Assembly (NCBI GenBank): GCA_900544985.1
Contig: UQXK01000010.1
Span: forward strand, 1 to 46,030
DNA: 46,030 nt
Reading direction: 5' to 3'
Source of the DNA: an uncultured Eubacteriales bacterium
GTDB lineage: Bacteria; Bacillota; Clostridia; Oscillospirales; CAG-272
Shown here: positions 31,781 to 40,921 of the stretch, one piece after another
Position numbering within the stretch: position 1 is the stretch's first letter
Layout: every line of letters starts with the position of its first letter
Translations under genes and position numbers: made by a program
Notes under the pieces: generated by a model
The model's input: the letters and a program-made list of their open reading frames with translations, nothing else
What the model was told of the DNA's origin: nothing
Databases searched by the model: none

Positions 31781-33142
31781 ATGCAAAGAGATCTGTGGGA
31801 TTATGATATATACCCTAAAATTTTGAAAAAAGGCGAAGAAAGCGAGATCACAATAAAACCTATCGGCGCTCATGCCGCCTTTTACGGAAATAACGATTGC
31901 TTTATACGTATAATGCCTATGGGGAACGGTGCTTTTTATAAGTACCCCGAAAGAGAAAACGTGTGGGGATATAATGTGACACCCGAAAGCGACGGGACTT
32001 TGCGTTTCAAACACACTTTTCCCGCGGAGGGGGAATACTCTGTCCGCCTTATAAACAGCGATAAAAAGGTGGCGGCAAAGCTTGCCGTTTACGCGCTTGA
32101 AGATGATTTATACGGCAGATACGCGTATTTGGGAGATATGCATATGCACTCCTGTCTTTCGGACGGCAGAGAAGCGCCTGATATCGTAGCCGCGAATTAC
32201 CGTTCTTACGGATACGATTTTATGGCTATAACAGACCACAGAAGATATTATCCGTCCCTTATGGTGATGGAGAAATATTCACGTCTTCCTCTCGACATAA
32301 AATTTTACCCGGGTGAAGAGATACATCTTCCGGGAACCGATGTACATATAATAAACTTCGGCGGAGATTACAGCGTAAACGGGATTGTTTCCACATCGTT
32401 ACAGCACGAACGCGGAACAGATAAGAAGTTTCGCTCTGTTGAAAATGCAAAAAATGTTCCCGATATTATGAGCGAAGAGGAATATCTTTCGGAGTGCGAT
32501 AAAGCCGCCGAAAAATACGATATTCCGGAAGGAATAGAAAAGCGCGATTTCGGCGCGTGCGTATGGACTTTCGAAAAGGTAAGAGAGGGCGGCGGGCTTT
32601 CTATATTCTGCCATCCGTACTGGATATCCGATGTTTACCAAGTCCCCGAAAACTTTACCGAATATATGCTGACGGTCCATCCGTTCGACGCTTTCGAGGT
32701 TTTGGGCGGAGAAAGTTATTACAGGCAAAACGGATTTCAGACAGCGCTTTATTATGAAATGCGCGAACGCGGAATAGATTTTCCCGTTGTCGGAAATACG
32801 GATACTCATGGCTCTACGGAGCACAATCCGATACGCCTTACGGCGAACACCATCGTCTTTGCAAAGGAAAATACAAGAGACGCCATTGTTTCTGCGGTCA
32901 AGGACGGATACTCTGTTGCGGTAGATAATATCCCCGATGAAAGAAGATATGTCGGTCGCTTCCGCTTTATAAAATACGCTACATTCCTTTCCGAAAAATA
33001 TTTTCCGCTTCATGACAGGCTTTGCTTCTTTGAGGGTGAGCTTATGAGAAAATATGCCTGCGGAGATGAGGAAGCGGGAGAACTTCTTACAAAACTTTCG
33101 GGAGAGGTTCCCGCACTTCGTAAAAAATATTTCGGTTTCTGA
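31781..33142 (+). CDS. PHP-domain metal-dependent hydrolase (CehA/McbA-like)
   Basis: 453 residues. A beta-rich N-terminal part (1-120) is followed by a PHP domain that opens GDMHMHSCLSDG, with further metal ligands in ITDHRRYYPS, YPGEEIH, FCHPYW and VVGNTDTHGST. This order fits PHP-type phosphoesterases of the CehA/McbA group; the substrate is unknown. ATG at 31781 with AAGGAG 7 nt upstream. No signal peptide, so cytoplasmic. Transcribed alone; the three-copy repeat lies upstream and a strong hairpin downstream. Confidence 0.83.
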   Translation: MQRDLWDYDIYPKILKKGEESEITIKPIGAHAAFYGNNDCFIRIMPMGNGAFYKYPERENVWGYNVTPESDGTLRFKHTFPAEGEYSVRLINSDKKVAAKLAVYALEDDLYGRYAYLGDMHMHSCLSDGREAPDIVAANYRSYGYDFMAITDHRRYYPSLMVMEKYSRLPLDIKFYPGEEIHLPGTDVHIINFGGDYSVNGIVSTSLQHERGTDKKFRSVENAKNVPDIMSEEEYLSECDKAAEKYDIPEGIEKRDFGACVWTFEKVREGGGLSIFCHPYWISDVYQVPENFTEYMLTVHPFDAFEVLGGESYYRQNGFQTALYYEMRERGIDFPVVGNTDTHGSTEHNPIRLTANTIVFAKENTRDAIVSAVKDGYSVAVDNIPDERRYVGRFRFIKYATFLSEKYFPLHDRLCFFEGELMRKYACGDEEAGELLTKLSGEVPALRKKYFGF

Positions 33143-33198
33143 TAAAAGAATTGAAGCGATAAGTTATATTTTTTATTCCTGATGAAGAAAAAAGTACA

Positions 33199-33230
33199 GC
33201 CTGCTATCTTTCAAAAGAAAGATAGCAGGC
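33199..33230. terminator. Bidirectional hairpin terminator
   Basis: GCCTGCTATCTTTC and GAAAGATAGCAGGC, 14-bp perfect stem with an AAAA loop. T-rich tract better on the minus strand. Lies between the convergent PHP gene and the 33257 gene. Confidence 0.85.
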
Positions 33231-33256
33231 TTATATTTTGCTTTGTGATATTGCTT

Positions 33257-33787
33257 TTACGAATCGGATATCAATTTTTCGCAAAAACCGTTTCTTGTAT
33301 AGAAAAATCCCTCTCCGACAGAATCGGAATTTCCGATTTCACTCTTATTGTAAGTTACATTTACAGATGTCGGATTCATAAGTATTATCGGAATCAATTC
33401 TTTGTCATGATATGTTTCCGAAAATTTATATTTGAAGTTATACTCGGGCTTTGTCTTGACTTTATATTTAACAGAGTTTCTTGTATGAGGAAGCTGAAAA
33501 GATAAAGCTCTGATTGCATAATGGGTTTTATCCATAAAATCGCAAAGATTTTTTTTGAAAAATGTTCCGCATAGCTTTACAGAATATACTTTGTCGGGTG
33601 TTTCTATATAGAAATCACAGTTTTTGCCTTTGAAATTGCCAAAAACATCTCCCAAACGGTTAGCTTTATATTTGAAATTTTTCAGACGGCAGATATGCTT
33701 TATATTATTGCGCAGGATTATTCTTTTAATAAAAAATCTTATAAATGGATAGAGAATTATTAAACATATGGGAATCAGTACGTACAT
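33257..33787 (-). CDS. Membrane-anchored protein of unknown function
   Basis: 176 residues: an N-terminal membrane segment (about 2-24, YVLIPICLIILYPFIRFFIK) followed by a basic soluble region with tyrosine- and lysine-rich beta stretches (GKNCDFYIETPDKVYSVKLCGTFFKKN). Not recognised. The frame begins at 33805, overlapping the upstream stop, but AAGGAGG sits inside that part, 7 nt before ATG 33787, so the shorter form is chosen. Forms a two-gene operon with the 33802 gene; AT-rich. Confidence 0.7.
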   Translation of the reverse strand: MYVLIPICLIILYPFIRFFIKRIILRNNIKHICRLKNFKYKANRLGDVFGNFKGKNCDFYIETPDKVYSVKLCGTFFKKNLCDFMDKTHYAIRALSFQLPHTRNSVKYKVKTKPEYNFKYKFSETYHDKELIPIILMNPTSVNVTYNKSEIGNSDSVGEGFFYTRNGFCEKLISDS

Positions 33788-33801
33788 AATTTTCCTCCTT
33801 T

Positions 33802-34170
33802 TCATTTTTTCGGAATAGTTTGCGGCGGCATTACTTGTAAATCTTTAACTATACTGTAACCGTATTTTTTTGCGTGTTTTTTTGTGTTGAACGTAATAAC
33901 GTCGTCTTTTTCTATCGTGTTTTCGTTTTTGAACGAATACTTTATTTTGAGTTTTTTCGGCACGCACAAAAAGTACGCTTTTGAATCGACAGGGTCAGAC
34001 GCGGACCCTATCTGCAAAATAATATCTCCGTTTTCTTCATAGAAGATATCGATTACGCGCCCCGTTCCGTGATATACCTTCGGGCGTGTAAAAGCGAAAA
34101 ATATAATTGCGGCTGTTATAAAAAGAAAAAGCGCCAAAATAAATATTTGCTTTTTGGATATTTTTTTCAT
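33802..34170 (-). CDS. Small membrane-anchored protein of unknown function
   Basis: 122 residues: basic start, one membrane segment (about 8-28, IFILALFLFITAAIIFFAFT), then an extracytoplasmic beta-rich part (GTGRVIDIFYEENGDIILQIGSASD) that resembles small OB-like folds in outline, though I would not assign a family. Start ATG 34170. Its stop is 15 bp before the start of the next membrane-anchored gene, so the two are likely co-expressed and may form a pair at the membrane. Confidence 0.65.
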   Translation of the reverse strand: MKKISKKQIFILALFLFITAAIIFFAFTRPKVYHGTGRVIDIFYEENGDIILQIGSASDPVDSKAYFLCVPKKLKIKYSFKNENTIEKDDVITFNTKKHAKKYGYSIVKDLQVMPPQTIPKK

Positions 34171-34239
34171 ATCATTTACCGTAAAATTTTTATTTATATA
34201 AAGACTTTGTGATTTGCCGTGATTTCTCTACTAATATTA

Positions 34240-34398
34240 TACCATTATATTATTCTGGGGTCAATATATAAACTTGCCGCAGGCGCACTCCGCCTTTGCG
34301 GAAGGGAAAAAGTGCCTTTCGGAGGCAACAATGCCATGTTTGGAAAGTAACGCTTTTGTGATTGCTGGACCGCGGTAAAGCGTTTTGACAAAAAAATA
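34240..34398. other. Unexplained structured intergenic segment
   Basis: A gene-free stretch with several hairpins: CCGCAGGCG/CGCCTTTGCGG (34277-34301) and TGCCT/AGGCA around TTCGG (34313-34327). GC content is clearly above the flanking DNA. A 64-codon minus-strand frame at 34250-34444 runs through the rplS terminator and is not credible. It could be a small RNA or a degenerate repeat; I do not recognise it. Confidence 0.4.
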
Positions 34399-34423
34399 CG
34401 CTCCCGTCGTAATGACAGGAGCG
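34399..34423 (-). terminator. rplS: Terminator of rplS
   Basis: CGCTCCCGTC/GACAGGAGCG with one mismatch and a 5-nt loop, followed on the minus strand by a T run. It lies about 27 bp after the rplS stop. Confidence 0.85.
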
Positions 34424-34449
34424 CAGAAAAGTATGTTTATCCAAAAAAA

Positions 34450-34794
34450 TCAGATAAGCTCTTTTACGGTAGCGTCTTTGCCGATCTTATCGCGGACATA
34501 GTAGAGTTTCGCACGGCGAACTTTACCTGCACGTGTAACCTTTACGGCAACAACGTTGGGAGAGTGGAGCGGGAATGTTTTCTCTACGCCTACGCCGTAA
34601 GCTATCTTTCTTACGGTGAAAGTTTCGGAAATTCCGCCGTTCTTCTTCGCAATTACAAGACCTGTGAACAGCTGGATACGTTCTCTGGACCCCTCTTTGA
34701 TTTTGTTCTGAACCTCGACGGTATCACCTATGTTAAACTGGGGAATCTCCGTCTTCAACTGCTCGCTTACAAAAGCCTGAATTTTGTTATCCAT
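34450..34794 (-). CDS. rplS: 50S ribosomal protein L19
   Basis: 114-residue large-subunit protein at the 30S-50S interface. Family features: FNIGDTVEVQNKIKEGSRERIQLFTGLVIA, FTVRKIAYGVGVEKTFPLHSPNV, and KVRRAKLYYVRDKIGK. Start ATG 34794 with AGGAGGAAG upstream. It is transcribed alone from a consensus promoter with a leader of about 85 nt, and ends at a strong terminator. The usual rpsP-rimM-trmD neighbours are not here. Confidence 0.97.
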   Translation of the reverse strand: MDNKIQAFVSEQLKTEIPQFNIGDTVEVQNKIKEGSRERIQLFTGLVIAKKNGGISETFTVRKIAYGVGVEKTFPLHSPNVVAVKVTRAGKVRRAKLYYVRDKIGKDATVKELI

Positions 34795-34883
34795 GTTGGC
34801 TTCCTCCTAAATATAATGACGAGACGTTCATACGAGCATGCAGCGGACCGCCCCGTTGTCGTATCATACAGTACAACACAAGA

Positions 34884-34912
34884 ATTATATCATCAAAATA
34901 TTGAAATATCAA
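34884..34912 (-). promoter_or_regulatory. rplS: Promoter of rplS
   Basis: Minus strand: TTGATA (34912-34907), 17-bp spacer, TATAAT (34889-34884). The leader (about 34878-34795) contains GC-rich complementary pieces (CGGGGCGGTCCG) that might form an L19-type autoregulatory leader; I could not match it to a known fold. Confidence 0.8.
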
Positions 34913-34991
34913 GTGCTTTTTTGATTTTTTTCGCTTATTGTCTTAAAAATTGTGCGGTATAAAAAAATTTCTCCGTAGAATAATAAAATCA

Positions 34992-35214
34992 CACACCTTT
35001 CTTTCGGAGAAAGGTGTGCCACCTACTTTTCTTATAAGAAAAGTAGGCAAAAGAATTTCCCATCGAAATACACCAATTTATTCGGGAAAAGTTTTTGAGA
35101 TTCCAAAGGACTTTTTACAAAAAGTCCTTTGGTCGGAGTTTGGGGCAGACGCCCCAACATTCAATTTTGGCGAAGTTTTTGGGGTTCAAGGGACTTTTAG
35201 AGGAAAGTCTCTTG
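34992..35214 (+). repeat. Modular palindromic repeat, site 7 (before gerA-like gene)
   Basis: B at 34992-35018, A at 35022-35047, linker with CAAAAGAATTTCCC, D at 35103-35132 (CCAAAGGACTTTTT/AAAAAGTCCTTTGG, perfect 14-bp arms), E at 35140-35157, then a partial second linker and a D variant at 35187-35214. No F. It shows that heads A and B can both be present in one unit, here in the order B then A; at 25349 the order is A then B. Confidence 0.9.
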
Positions 35215-35241
35215 GCGGATCTTATAAAAAGGAGAGGAACA

Positions 35242-36690
35242 GTGAGGGAAAATCAATACGAATCTTTAAAACACATATTTGAAGAACTTTTTTGCGGCAT
35301 GAGCGATTTTAACATAAGAGAACTTAATTTTCCGAACGCAAAATTTGCCGTTATATATATAAGCAATCACAGCTCCAAAGAAATGATAAATAAGTTTGTC
35401 ATAACGCCGATATCGGAAGCATATCTTCGCGGCGGAGCTGAAAATCCGATAGAAGACATCGTTGTAAACAGCGGATTTTCCGCGGCAAAGAGCATTGACG
35501 AAGCAAGAGAAGCTGTACTTGCGGGAAATTCTCTCTTGATTTTCGAAACAATGGGAGCGGCGATCTTCGGCTATATCTGCGCCACGAGAAACGAAGAGGG
35601 AAGAGGAAACGAAGAACCGCAGACGGAAAATGTCATTCGCGGCGCCCACGACGGGTTTAACGAGAGCGCGGAGCAAAGCGCCATGCTTATAAGACGAAGG
35701 ATAAAGAGCGAAAAATTAAAAAGCGAAAAGATGACGATAGGCTCTCTCACCAAGACCGACGTGATTATAATGTATATTTCCGATATCGTGAACACATCGG
35801 CGCTGGAAATTTTGAGAAAACGCCTGTCGGACATGAAAACCGACGCTGTGATAGATTCGGGAAGCGTGGAAATGTATATTCAGGACGGAAAAAACGCTCT
35901 CTACCCGACAGTGGGAAATTCCGAACGCCCCGACAAGGTGGCGGCAAAAATATTGGAGGGAAGGATAGCGGTTATAGTAGACGGTTCGCCTGTCGTTCTC
36001 ACCGTGCCGTATCTTTTTTGCGAGGGCATACAGGTGTCGGAGGATTACTGGAAAAGCTCGTTTTATGCTTCTTTTATGAGAATACTTCGTTTTGTGTCTT
36101 TTGCACTTACCATATATCTTCCCGCATTTTTTGTCGCCGTTATGATGTATCATGAATCACTCTTGCCGGAGGGAATGTTGCTTTATATAAAAGCGTCGAG
36201 GGAAAATATAGGCTTTTCGGTTTTCTGGGAGGTAATAGTCGCTTTTCTCATTTTCGAAATACTGCGTGAAGTGGGACTTCGAATGCCGAAATCGGTTGGG
36301 TCGGCAATGGGAATAGTCGGCTCTCTTATACTCGGAGAGAGCGCCGTCGAAGCGGGTATAGTTTCTCCTTTTGTGCTTATCCTCGTGGCATTTTGCGCTG
36401 TTTGCAACTTTATAGCGGCGCCGTATATGAATCCAAATACCATATACAGATTTTTGCTTATTGTTTTCGCGGGGGCGGCGGGATTGTTCGGCGTTTTTGC
36501 GGCGATAGCTGTCTCTCTCCTTGTGATATGCTCTAAAACATCTTTCGGCGTTCCGTATTTCGCTCCTCTTGCTCCCATGTCGGCGGAAGGTTTACGCGAT
36601 TTTCTTTATATGGCGCCGATATGGCGAATGAAAAAAGTTCCGCCGTCTGTTTCCGGCAGAAATATTATCAGAACGGAAGGAAAAAAATAA
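35242..36690 (+). CDS. Spore germination protein, GerA (GerAA/GerKA) family
   Basis: About 482-residue subunit A of a germinant receptor. A soluble N-terminal region (about 1-270) carries the family core: GSLTKTDVIIMYISDIVNTSALEILRKRL and SVEMYIQDGKNALYPTVGNSERPDKV. Four to five C-terminal membrane segments follow (about 275-300, 325-345, 350-390, 400-435), with a short cytosolic tail. The open frame extends back to 35095 through repeat DNA; GTG at 35242, 7 nt after AAGGAGAGG, is the sensible start. Next to it is a GerB-like gene, but no GerC lipoprotein gene follows, so the receptor is either incomplete or its C subunit is elsewhere. Confidence 0.88.
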   Translation: MRENQYESLKHIFEELFCGMSDFNIRELNFPNAKFAVIYISNHSSKEMINKFVITPISEAYLRGGAENPIEDIVVNSGFSAAKSIDEAREAVLAGNSLLIFETMGAAIFGYICATRNEEGRGNEEPQTENVIRGAHDGFNESAEQSAMLIRRRIKSEKLKSEKMTIGSLTKTDVIIMYISDIVNTSALEILRKRLSDMKTDAVIDSGSVEMYIQDGKNALYPTVGNSERPDKVAAKILEGRIAVIVDGSPVVLTVPYLFCEGIQVSEDYWKSSFYASFMRILRFVSFALTIYLPAFFVAVMMYHESLLPEGMLLYIKASRENIGFSVFWEVIVAFLIFEILREVGLRMPKSVGSAMGIVGSLILGESAVEAGIVSPFVLILVAFCAVCNFIAAPYMNPNTIYRFLLIVFAGAAGLFGVFAAIAVSLLVICSKTSFGVPYFAPLAPMSAEGLRDFLYMAPIWRMKKVPPSVSGRNIIRTEGKK

Positions 36691-36691
36691 T

Positions 36692-37669
36692 ATGGACGAG
36701 AGAAAATATTCCATATCTTCGGTACAACTGTTTTTTATTTTGTTTTCATATGTTTTTTCCGGACTTTTTATCTATTCGGACGGAGTTTTTTTCCCTGTTA
36801 TTCTGACCTGTATATTTTTGGCTTCAATGTGCGTCGTTGCAAGACTCATTACAAACGGGTTTGATTCGTCAAAAGAGTTTTTTTCATCTGTGTTCGGAAA
36901 GACTGCCCCTGTTTTGCGTATTATATGCGCCGTATTTGTATCTTTTTCACTTATAGGGACATTGTTCGAATTTTCGAACGATGTTTCTCTCGTGTACGGC
37001 GGAAATATAAGCGTGGTGTTCATAGTCGTCACGGGAATCGCCGTGTTTTCGGTATGGAACGGATTTTACCGTGCCGCACGATTTTCGGAGCTGTGTCTTT
37101 TTTCCGTTTTGTCCATTCTGCTGGTGTCATTGTTTTCGGGGGGCGGCGGAAAATTTGATTTTTCTTTTGACACAAGCGCCGTAATGAGCTCTTTTGACTG
37201 CATAGGCAATGTGGCTGTCATCTTCTCTTTATACCTTTCCTGTATAACAAAAAAAGATGAAAATATGAGCGAGTTTATGAGAAACGGATCGTTTCATCCA
37301 AGTCCTCTTGCAAGCGGCATTATCGCGGTTTTCTCGGCGGGGATATTATATATATTTGTGAATCTCATGGCTATGAGCGGAGAAAATCTCTTGATTTCAT
37401 TCTTTTCATGGTTTTTATCCGTGACAAGAATTTTTGCGTTTTCTCTTTGTATCTGCGATCTTTGCGGCATTCCGCAAAGGATTTCTTCGGGAGAAAAAAG
37501 AAAAGGCGTGTTTTTGACCGCGGTATTGTTTATTTTTTCGATTCTTGTTTACGGATATGTGCCGAGCGGGATAATTTTGGAATCGGAGACGGTTTTTGAT
37601 CTTATTTTCCCGTGCGCCGTATTCGCTTTTCTGATTTTGAAAGGCGTCGCGCAAAAAGATAATGCGTGA
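36692..37669 (+). CDS. GerB-like membrane permease (spore germination)
   Basis: 325-residue membrane protein with nine or ten hydrophobic segments, starting 2 bp after the gerA-like stop. Its opening (YSISSVQLFFILFSYVFSGLFIY) matches the start of GerB-type subunits (APC superfamily), where the germinant is sensed, and the position behind GerA fits. The sequence is otherwise diverged, slightly shorter than usual (about 360), and the middle loop is short. ATG at 36692. A terminator follows, so the operon has only two genes. Confidence 0.72.
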   Translation: MDERKYSISSVQLFFILFSYVFSGLFIYSDGVFFPVILTCIFLASMCVVARLITNGFDSSKEFFSSVFGKTAPVLRIICAVFVSFSLIGTLFEFSNDVSLVYGGNISVVFIVVTGIAVFSVWNGFYRAARFSELCLFSVLSILLVSLFSGGGGKFDFSFDTSAVMSSFDCIGNVAVIFSLYLSCITKKDENMSEFMRNGSFHPSPLASGIIAVFSAGILYIFVNLMAMSGENLLISFFSWFLSVTRIFAFSLCICDLCGIPQRISSGEKRKGVFLTAVLFIFSILVYGYVPSGIILESETVFDLIFPCAVFAFLILKGVAQKDNA

Positions 37670-37692
37670 ATGTCGGCGGGAGATTTTTGCAA

Positions 37693-37720
37693 AAAAAGAG
37701 CCTTTTATAAGGCTCTTTTT
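37693..37720. terminator. Bidirectional terminator
   Basis: AAAAAGAGCCTT and AAGGCTCTTTTT with a 4-nt loop, with T runs on both strands. It ends the GerA-GerB pair and, in the other direction, the DUF1846 gene. Confidence 0.9.
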
Positions 37721-37725
37721 TATAT

Positions 37726-39216
37726 TTATGCCTGTCTGTGGTACAGGCTCTTTTTCTGATATACGGGATCGCAAGTTAAATTTATTCCGAGTTTTTTGAA
37801 TACATTTTCGTCAACGCGTGCAAGAATTACAGTGGAATGTGCTTCCGACCCGCGGAGCTTGTCGAGCTGTTCGAGCGCAAGAGCTGCCGTCTTGTCTGTT
37901 GTGGCGCATATCGAAAGCGCTATCAGAAGCTCGTCTGTATGGAGTCTCGGATTTTTGTTTCCCATGTGGGAAACTTTGAGCTTTTGTATAGGCTCTATTA
38001 TCGTAGGCGGGATGAGAAGCGTTTCTTTCGGTATCCCCGCAAGAGCTTTCAGCGCGTTTATAAGTACCGCGGAGCAAGCGCCGAGAAGCGATGTTGTTTT
38101 TCCCGTGACGGTCCTTCCGTCGGGGAGTTCTATTGCCATTGCGGGTTCTTCCGTGATCTTCGCTTTCTGTCTTGCCGCGGCGGCGCAGACTCTCATGTCC
38201 TCTGAAAGTCCGAGCTTGCTCATTATAAGTTCTATTTTGTATTCGTCCGCTCCGTCGCTCTGACCCTGTCTTACGGCGCATTTTGCGGCGTAAAGACGGC
38301 GGATTATCTCGTCGCACGAAGCCTTTTTGCATACTTCGTCGTCGGTTATGCAAAATCCCGCCATATTGACTCCCATATCCGTGGGGCTTTTATACGGAGA
38401 TGAACCGTATATTTTTTCGAACATTGCATTAAGGACAGGGAAAATTTCTATATCGCGGTTGTAGTTTACGGTCGATACGCCATAGGCTTCGAGGTGATAA
38501 GGATCTATCATGTTTACATCGTCAAGGTCCGCTGTTGCGGCTTCATAAGCCATGTTTACGGGGTGAGAGAGAGGGAGATTCCATATCGGGAACGTTTCGA
38601 ATTTAGCGTATCCCGCGCAGATTCCTCTTTTCTGCTCATGATAGAGCTGGGAAAGGCAGGTCGCCATTTTTCCGCTTCCGGGACCGGGCGCCGTTATAAC
38701 GACGAGTTCGCGCGTCGTTTCTATGTATTCGTTTTTGCCGTAACCTTCGTCGCTTACGATAAGCGGAATGTTCGCCGGATAATTCGCGATAGGGTAATGC
38801 TTGTAAACGCGTATGCCAAGCGTTTCGAGTCTCTTTTTGAATGCTTCCGCAGCGGGCTGCGAGGCAAACTGGGTTATTACGACGCTTCCGACGTAAAGTC
38901 CTATTCCTCGGAAAGCGTCTATAAGACGGAGCGCGTCAAGGTCGTATGTTATGCCGAGATCTCCGCGCAGCTTGTTTTTTTCTATGTCGTTTGCAGAGAT
39001 GACAAGGACTATTTCGGCGCGGTCGCGCAGTTTTTCGAGCATGCGGAGCTTGCTGTCCGGCATAAATCCCGGAAGAACGCGGGACGCGTGATAGTCGTCG
39101 AAAAGTTTACCGCCGAATTCGAGATACAGCTTTCCGCCGAAAGAATTTATCCTTTCAAGTATTTTCTCAGATTGAAGCGCTATATATTTGTCATTGTCAA
39201 ATCCTGTTTTTTTCAT
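37726..39216 (-). CDS. DUF1846 domain protein
   Basis: 496-residue cytoplasmic protein of the DUF1846 family, well conserved in Firmicutes; the structure resembles P-loop-type folds but the function is unknown. Hallmarks seen: GFDNDKYIALQSEKI at the start, LYLEFGGKLFDDYHASRVLPGF, VITAPGPGSGKMATCLSQLYHE with a GPGSGK nucleotide-type loop, and KFETFPIWNLPLSHPVN. Length equals the family norm. Start ATG 39216. It is monocistronic and divergent from the ThrE-like gene. Confidence 0.93.
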   Translation of the reverse strand: MKKTGFDNDKYIALQSEKILERINSFGGKLYLEFGGKLFDDYHASRVLPGFMPDSKLRMLEKLRDRAEIVLVISANDIEKNKLRGDLGITYDLDALRLIDAFRGIGLYVGSVVITQFASQPAAEAFKKRLETLGIRVYKHYPIANYPANIPLIVSDEGYGKNEYIETTRELVVITAPGPGSGKMATCLSQLYHEQKRGICAGYAKFETFPIWNLPLSHPVNMAYEAATADLDDVNMIDPYHLEAYGVSTVNYNRDIEIFPVLNAMFEKIYGSSPYKSPTDMGVNMAGFCITDDEVCKKASCDEIIRRLYAAKCAVRQGQSDGADEYKIELIMSKLGLSEDMRVCAAAARQKAKITEEPAMAIELPDGRTVTGKTTSLLGACSAVLINALKALAGIPKETLLIPPTIIEPIQKLKVSHMGNKNPRLHTDELLIALSICATTDKTAALALEQLDKLRGSEAHSTVILARVDENVFKKLGINLTCDPVYQKKSLYHRQA

Positions 39217-39459
39217 GTTCTTATACCTCTTGGCTTTTGCGGAAAGCTGATTTTCGCTGTTTTTATTTTTGTTGAATCATGCGCGGCGTGTTTTTATGAT
39301 ATGCTTTCGTCACACATAAATTAAAAATATTATACTACAAATTGCGCGAAATTTCCATACTGTTTTTGCAGAAATTTGAAAATAGATATCGATATTTGCA
39401 GGAAAATTTTTTGTGTTTGTGCATTTTGTAACCTTTTCGTGGTAAAAGGCATATTCCCG

Positions 39460-39488
39460 TTGACAAAAATATGGTTTTATGTTATAAC
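39460..39488 (+). promoter_or_regulatory. Promoter of the ThrE-like gene
   Basis: TTGACA (39460-39465), 17-bp spacer, TATAAC (39483-39488). The transcript would start near 39495, which rules out the upstream ATG at 39471 as a start. Confidence 0.8.
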
Positions 39489-39509
39489 TCAAATAGTAAA
39501 AAAGAAAGA

Positions 39510-40817
39510 ATGGTGCTTTTTCGTATGGATGAACAGCCGCGCGAATATTACCGCAGACTTGTCGATATGGCAATGCTGGCGGGAAAAATAATGATCGGCG
39601 CCGGGGCGGAGACACACCGTGCCGAGGATACTATACTTCATATACTTGCAACTTCGAATTTTACCCATGCGGATGCGTGCGTGCTCAGTACATTTATAAC
39701 GATAACGCTTTCCGATCCGAGATATAAAACGATCTCCATAACAAGGCGTCTTTACGGAGGCTCTACAAACTTCTATAAAGTTTATGCCACAAACAACGTT
39801 TCAAGGGATTTTTGTTCCGGAAAAATAACGATAGACGAAGCGGAAAAGAAGCTTTATCAAATAGAGAATGCAAAAATTTACGGAAATTTCATGCTTCTTA
39901 TCGCCCACATACTCGCCTGTATGGGATTCTCGATAGTTTTCGGCGGCGGGCTCTATGAAGCGGCGGTATCTTTTTTTTGCGGTCTTTTTATCGGTATTGA
40001 AAATTTGTTCCTCGCCAAAAAGATAAAGAAAAGTTTTATTACAACGCTTCTTTGCGCCGTTACGATAACGGTTACGGCGGTAGGAATCTCATATGCGGCG
40101 TCCTTGCTGTTTTCTCTGAATATCGGATGTCAGTATGTTATAGTCGGATCTATAATGCCGCTCGTCCCCGGTGTGGCTATAACGAATGCCATAAGGGACA
40201 CGATGCAGGGGGACTATGTTTCCGGCGTCGCACGCGCTATGGAAGCGTTTATGATAGCGGCGGCGGTGGGGCTCGGCGTCGCATTCGGATTTAAAATAAA
40301 CGAATGGATAGGTTTTCCGCTCGACGTAAAATTCTCGCTCGACAATATGCTCTCTATGGGTTGGCATGCGGTCGCCGCGGTAATCGCCACGTTTATAGCA
40401 ATATGCGGTTTCTGCCTGATCTTTTCGACTCCCGTGAAGATCTTGTTTGTCATAGCTTCAAACGCCGCTCTTTGCTGGATAGTGTATCTTGTAGGCACGT
40501 ATCTCGGCGCGACGGAAATCTGGGCTACGTTTTTCGGGGCTGTGATAGTCGATATAATATCGCAGATACTCGCAAGAAAGATGAAAGTTCCCGTTACGGT
40601 TTTGTTTATAGGCGGAGTTCTCCCGCTTGTTCCGGGGTATTCCATTTACCGTGTCGCCTACGATATGATCCTGGGCGGAAATACGAGCGCGTCGCTTACG
40701 CAGACGTTATTGCTTGCGGGCGGTATTGCGCTTGCCGTCCTTGTCACGGACACAGTGCTCGATATAATAAACAGAACTATTAAATATGCAAAGAGAAAAA
40801 AGTTTATAAAACGCTGA
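39510..40817 (+). CDS. ThrE-like threonine/serine exporter (both domains fused)
   Basis: About 435-residue membrane protein of the ThrE family. The N-terminal soluble and membrane domain (DUF1212: AGKIMIGAGAETHRAEDTI; IMPLVPGVAITNAIRDTMQGDYVSG) is joined to a DUF3815-type second domain (VTVLFIGGVLPLVPGYSIYRVAYDMI). Many relatives carry these as two genes; here they are one, as in ThrE itself. Ten predicted membrane segments. Amino-acid export is the family function; the real substrate is unknown. Start ATG 39510 or ATG 39525; neither has a strong ribosome-binding site, and the promoter position excludes the longer form. Confidence 0.88.
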   Translation: MVLFRMDEQPREYYRRLVDMAMLAGKIMIGAGAETHRAEDTILHILATSNFTHADACVLSTFITITLSDPRYKTISITRRLYGGSTNFYKVYATNNVSRDFCSGKITIDEAEKKLYQIENAKIYGNFMLLIAHILACMGFSIVFGGGLYEAAVSFFCGLFIGIENLFLAKKIKKSFITTLLCAVTITVTAVGISYAASLLFSLNIGCQYVIVGSIMPLVPGVAITNAIRDTMQGDYVSGVARAMEAFMIAAAVGLGVAFGFKINEWIGFPLDVKFSLDNMLSMGWHAVAAVIATFIAICGFCLIFSTPVKILFVIASNAALCWIVYLVGTYLGATEIWATFFGAVIVDIISQILARKMKVPVTVLFIGGVLPLVPGYSIYRVAYDMILGGNTSASLTQTLLLAGGIALAVLVTDTVLDIINRTIKYAKRKKFIKR

Positions 40818-40921
40818 TATTTTATTAAATTAAGTGATAATAATGCAAAAATCCCCGGTTTTTACGGAATAATAAAAAAGTGTTGCAAATTTAAAATTTT
40901 GTGTTACAATATTATATAATA

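Noticed and set aside
34250..34444. 64-codon minus-strand frame after rplS
   Set aside because: It runs through the rplS terminator hairpin and has no ribosome-binding site.
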